From positions 1-64,000 of the forward strand of contig CAZECG010000011.1 in assembly GCA_964510535.1 (NCBI GenBank): DNA of 64,000 nt, in the 5' to 3' direction. Position 1 is the stretch's first letter; every line of letters starts with the position of its first letter. The position numbers were made by a program, and so were the translations under genes. The notes under the pieces are model-generated. The model was not told the origin of the DNA and did not search any database. It worked only from the letters and a program-made list of their open reading frames with translations. This document shows, in pieces, positions 61,437 through 64,000 of this stretch. This DNA is from JAJPXC01 sp964510535 (GTDB taxonomy: Bacteria; Bacteroidota; Bacteroidia; Bacteroidales; Muribaculaceae).

Positions 61437-63086
61437 TTATTTTTTGTCGCGGATGGCAACTCGGCGTATCTTGCCGCTGATTGTCTTAGGCAACTCATCG
61501 ACAAACTCTATGACTCGGGGATATTTGTAGGGGGCAGTCACCCGCTTCACATGATTCTGAATCTCTTTGACCAGCTCCTCACCCGCGCGCGTTCTGTAAT
61601 CTTTTGCAAGAACAATCGAGGCTTTCACAATCTGACCGCGTATTTCGTCGGGTACGCCCGTAATCGCGCATTCCACCACCGCCGGGTGGGTCATCAACGC
61701 GCTCTCCACCTCAAACGGGCCGATGCGGTAGCCCGACGACTTGATAACGTCGTCGGTGCGGCCAACAAACCAGAAATAACCGTCCTCGTCGCGCCATGCC
61801 ACGTCGCCGGTGTGGTAGATGCCGTCGTGATAGGCATTGCGGGTCAGCTCGGGGTCGTGAAGATACTCCTTGAAAAGTCCTAACGGTTTGTGGCCGTCGT
61901 CTCTCACTACGATTTCACCCTGCTCCCCGTCCTCGGCCCAACGTCCGTCGGCGGTTAGGAGGTCAATGTCATACTGCGGACCTTTGCAGCCCATCGAGCC
62001 AGGTTTAGGCTCAAGCCACGGATAAGTGGCGATGGTCAGTGTGGTCTCCGTTTGGCCGAATCCCTCCATCAGCTTTATCCCCGTCAGTTTAAGCCATTGC
62101 TCGTAGACCGACGGATTCAGAGCCTCTCCGGCGATAGTGCAGTAACGCAGCGACGAAATGTCAAACCGTGTGACATCCTCCCTAATCAGGAACCGAAACA
62201 CCGTCGGAGGCGCGCAAAACGATGTGATGCCATAACGTTCTATCATCTTCAGCACATCGACAGGCTCGAATTTCTCAAAATCATAGACAAAGACGTTGGC
62301 GCCGGCAATCCACTGCCCATATAGCTTGCCCCACACCGCCTTTCCCCAGCCGGTGTCGGCCAGCGTCAAATGCAAACTGTCCTCACCGAGATTATGCCAG
62401 TAAGAGCCGGTGATTATATGGCCTAATGGATAGGTAAAATCGTGAGCGACCATTTTCGGCTCGCCGGTGGTGCCGGAAGTGAAATAGAGCAACGAGACGT
62501 CATCGTTTTCATTGGCAACAGCCGGGCGCGTGAACCGCGGGGCCTTCTCTATCTCGGCATTGAAATCGAGCCATCCCTCAGGCACGCGCGGCCCCGTCGA
62601 AATCAGGTGCTTGACAGTGGGACATTGAGGCAACGCGCGGTCGATATGGCCGGTGACTATCTCATCACCGCTCGCCACGACAGCTTTGATTCCAGCCATC
62701 TTGCAACGATAGATTATATCTTTTTCGGTCAACAGATGGGTGGCGGGAATCACCGTAGCACCCAACTTGTGCAACGCAACGATAGAAAACCAGAACTGAT
62801 AGTGGCGTTTCAGTATGAGCATCACCATATCGCCGCGGCCGATTCCTATCGACTGGAAAAACGCAGCCGTCTTGTCGCTCTCGCGCTTGATGTCGGCAAA
62901 TGTGAACTGCCGCTCCTCTCCGCGGTCATTAGTCCACAGCAACGCCTTCTTGTCGGGTTCCACCTCAGCCCATCGGTCGACGACATCATATCCGAAGTTG
63001 AACCGCCGAGGCACTTTGACCTTGAAGTTAGCCATAAAGTCCTCATATGATTCAAACACCGTCTTTTCTAAAAATTGCTCTAACAT
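61437..63086 (-). CDS. AMP-forming acyl-CoA synthetase
   Basis: 549 residues of the ANL superfamily. The P-loop-like motif is YFTSGTTGEPKMVAHD, the ATP motif EGFGQTETT, then TGDVAWRDEDGYFWFVGRTDD and the catalytic Lys in PKTISGKIRRVAIR. It matches the medium-chain/aromatic acyl-CoA branch rather than acetyl-CoA synthetase Acs in length. It is 37 bases after a cupin-type regulator and 16 bases before proB. The likely substrate is a carboxylic acid linked to the regulator, unknown. Confidence 0.92.
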   Translation of the reverse strand: MLEQFLEKTVFESYEDFMANFKVKVPRRFNFGYDVVDRWAEVEPDKKALLWTNDRGEERQFTFADIKRESDKTAAFFQSIGIGRGDMVMLILKRHYQFWFSIVALHKLGATVIPATHLLTEKDIIYRCKMAGIKAVVASGDEIVTGHIDRALPQCPTVKHLISTGPRVPEGWLDFNAEIEKAPRFTRPAVANENDDVSLLYFTSGTTGEPKMVAHDFTYPLGHIITGSYWHNLGEDSLHLTLADTGWGKAVWGKLYGQWIAGANVFVYDFEKFEPVDVLKMIERYGITSFCAPPTVFRFLIREDVTRFDISSLRYCTIAGEALNPSVYEQWLKLTGIKLMEGFGQTETTLTIATYPWLEPKPGSMGCKGPQYDIDLLTADGRWAEDGEQGEIVVRDDGHKPLGLFKEYLHDPELTRNAYHDGIYHTGDVAWRDEDGYFWFVGRTDDVIKSSGYRIGPFEVESALMTHPAVVECAITGVPDEIRGQIVKASIVLAKDYRTRAGEELVKEIQNHVKRVTAPYKYPRVIEFVDELPKTISGKIRRVAIRDKK

Positions 63087-63123
63087 AATCTTTTTTACCT
63101 ATTACCTATTGCCGTTATTCCAT

Positions 63124-63690
63124 TTAAGAGATGATAGCGAGAAATTTCACCGGGGTGTCCCCGACCGTACGCATTCCATGGGGCAGTCGGGCGTCAAACA
63201 TGATGCTGTCACCCTTGCGGAGGGTGGTCAGCTTCTGGCCGACCTTGATTTCCATTTCCCCCTCCAGCACATAATTAAATTCCTGGCCCTCGTGGGTATT
63301 AAGATGGATGTCGCCTTGACCGTTGTTTGGCTCCACAGTCACAATGAAAGGAGCTACGACACGGTGAGAGAACCCCGAAGCGAGATCCTGGTAACTATAA
63401 GCCTCACTGCGTTCCGCTTTGACACCGCGGCCATCGCGAGTGACGTAGTAAGCCGACATTCGCGGTTCCTCGCCGAAAAGCAACGCCGTAAGCTCCACGC
63501 CGTAAGCGCTCGCCAACCGATGGAGAAAGCTGACAGGGATGTCACGGCTCCCGCTCTCATACTCCGAAAGCGTCGCAGCCTCCACCCCACACCGTGCGGC
63601 GACTTCGTCGACACTTAGGTCGAGAGAGTCGCGCAAGCCCCGCAAACGCGAGGCAATCTGCATCAAATGATCGTCCATTTCGCTATACAT
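63124..63690 (-). CDS. XRE-cupin transcriptional regulator
   Basis: 188 residues. An XRE helix-turn-helix covers residues 10-70 (LGLRDSLDLSVDEVAARCGV-like, with LSEYESGSRDIP). A cupin sensor domain covers 105-188: PNNGQGDIHLNTHEGQEFNYV with its His/Glu metal-site pattern, and MFDARLPHGMRTV. Such XRE-cupins sense small metabolites and commonly control a neighbouring acyl-CoA ligase. The same pair is common in Bacteroidales. Start at 63690; the ATG four codons later is possible. Confidence 0.92.
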   Translation of the reverse strand: MYSEMDDHLMQIASRLRGLRDSLDLSVDEVAARCGVEAATLSEYESGSRDIPVSFLHRLASAYGVELTALLFGEEPRMSAYYVTRDGRGVKAERSEAYSYQDLASGFSHRVVAPFIVTVEPNNGQGDIHLNTHEGQEFNYVLEGEMEIKVGQKLTTLRKGDSIMFDARLPHGMRTVGDTPVKFLAIIS

Positions 63691-63737
63691 TTGGAATTAT
63701 TCCGAGGTTCGTTTATGATTATTCTATAATCCTATCG

Positions 63738-63745
63738 CGAAAATA
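63738..63745 (-). promoter_or_regulatory. Probable -7 box of the regulator gene
   Basis: Minus-strand TATTTTCG lies 47 bases before the ATG at 63690. This is the likely start of the long run to 54332. Confidence 0.45.
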
Positions 63746-63900
63746 ACAAATTCTTTCCAAACATCCCCCGATAACGACATACCAACTTCATTTTGAATTA
63801 ATTTTCATTTATCGACAATTTTGTCAACGGGAACATCATTGCAACGCACGTTTTTTTTCAAACATCAAAATCAAACCGCTAAATGAAGACGGTCAGACTG

Positions 63901-63927
63901 CCGCGGAAAACGCGGGTTTTCCCGCGG
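63901..63927 (+). repeat. GC-rich inverted repeat near the right edge
   Basis: CCGCGGAAAAC (63901-63911) and GTTTTCCCGCGG (63916-63927) are complementary except for one extra C. It lies 15 bases before a -7 box in an otherwise AT-rich region, so it could be an operator. The interval 63746-63900 shows nothing else. Confidence 0.65.
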
Positions 63928-63941
63928 CGACGCTTGGGCGG

Positions 63942-63949
63942 TAACTTCG
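63942..63949 (+). promoter_or_regulatory. Probable -7 box of the gene at the right edge
   Basis: TAACTTCG lies 32 bases before the ATG at 63982. Confidence 0.5.
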
Positions 63950-63981
63950 TTGCTTAATCTAAACTATACATTTATAGGATT

Positions 63982-64000
63982 ATGGCAACAATAAAAGTTA
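63982..64000 (+). CDS. 5' end of a gene cut by the window (possible tyrosine recombinase)
   Basis: Only MATIKV is visible. Some Bacteroidales tyrosine-type site-specific recombinases begin MATIKV, so this may be an integrase and the start of a mobile element. Six residues cannot prove it. Confidence 0.35.

Noticed and set aside
63883..63957. 24-codon basic frame before the right-edge gene
   Set aside because: It overlaps an inverted repeat and a -7 box, and no homologue comes to mind.
1..64000. CRISPR arrays, rRNA genes, insertion sequences, restriction or toxin-antitoxin systems
   Set aside because: Looked for and not seen. No regularly spaced repeats, transposase motifs or rRNA segments are present.

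Overview
The window is a piece of a Bacteroidota chromosome, most likely order Bacteroidales and plausibly family Muribaculaceae. Three things point there. Promoters follow the Bacteroidota pattern TTTG-N19-22-TAnnTTTG (or TAnnTTCG) with little sign of Shine-Dalgarno sequences. The gene content is typical of the order: TamL lipoprotein, DUF3256, DUF349, DUF3943, a SusE/F-like secreted protein, Por-type C-terminal tails and a 29-residue bS22/mS38-like ribosomal protein. The carbamoyltransferase has the B. fragilis N-succinylornithine-specific form. There is no rRNA operon, insertion sequence, prophage or CRISPR array. The right edge may enter a tyrosine-recombinase gene.

Layout. 1-5.4 kb: tRNA-Phe, an argB-argE pair downstream of prfB, then greA, a HIT hydrolase and a broken-looking composite gene. 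5.4-15.7 kb: a CHASE2 membrane sensor followed by six closely spaced genes for exported proteins: a FecR-like protein, a beta-propeller with an OmpA-like end, a TPR-caspase, a DUF4384 protein, a small LPP20-like protein and a transglutaminase-like protein with a Pro-rich linker. This is the best candidate for an undescribed system. 15.8-22.3 kb: folB, tamL, a HAD phosphatase, a lipid kinase and a tandem GT2 glycosyltransferase. 22.5-33.8 kb: a large GHL10 glycosidase, a metal-chelate/vitamin ABC importer, the succinylornithine carbamoyltransferase, a hairpin cluster, tRNA-Pro and secreted or lipid-anchored proteins. 33.9-48.5 kb: a lipoprotein with a duplicated promoter, SUI1, an AddA/RecB-like helicase-nuclease, xseAB, DUF3256, a DEAD-box helicase, a sugar-phosphate transferase, DUF349, an M16 peptidase and a cyclophilin. 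48.6-51.9 kb: a compact preQ1-I-like riboswitch in front of a queuosine-precursor transporter, then HU, the tiny ribosomal protein, a long hairpin and RNase G. 51.9-63.7 kb: asnA, DUF3943, and a minus-strand run of regulator, acyl-CoA ligase, proB, proA, TPR protein and outer-membrane barrel.

How genes work together. argB, the M20 deacylase and the carbamoyltransferase supply arginine by the N-succinyl route; proB and proA supply proline. tamL and the TPR/barrel pair serve the outer membrane. The AddA-like protein and exonuclease VII serve DNA repair. RNase G, the DEAD-box helicase, GreA, HU and the small ribosomal protein serve RNA and ribosome biology. The six exported proteins at 6.9-15.7 kb share one promoter, and two of them share a homologous central module, so they probably form one envelope complex or pathway. 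All functions here come from reading motifs; no database search was run.
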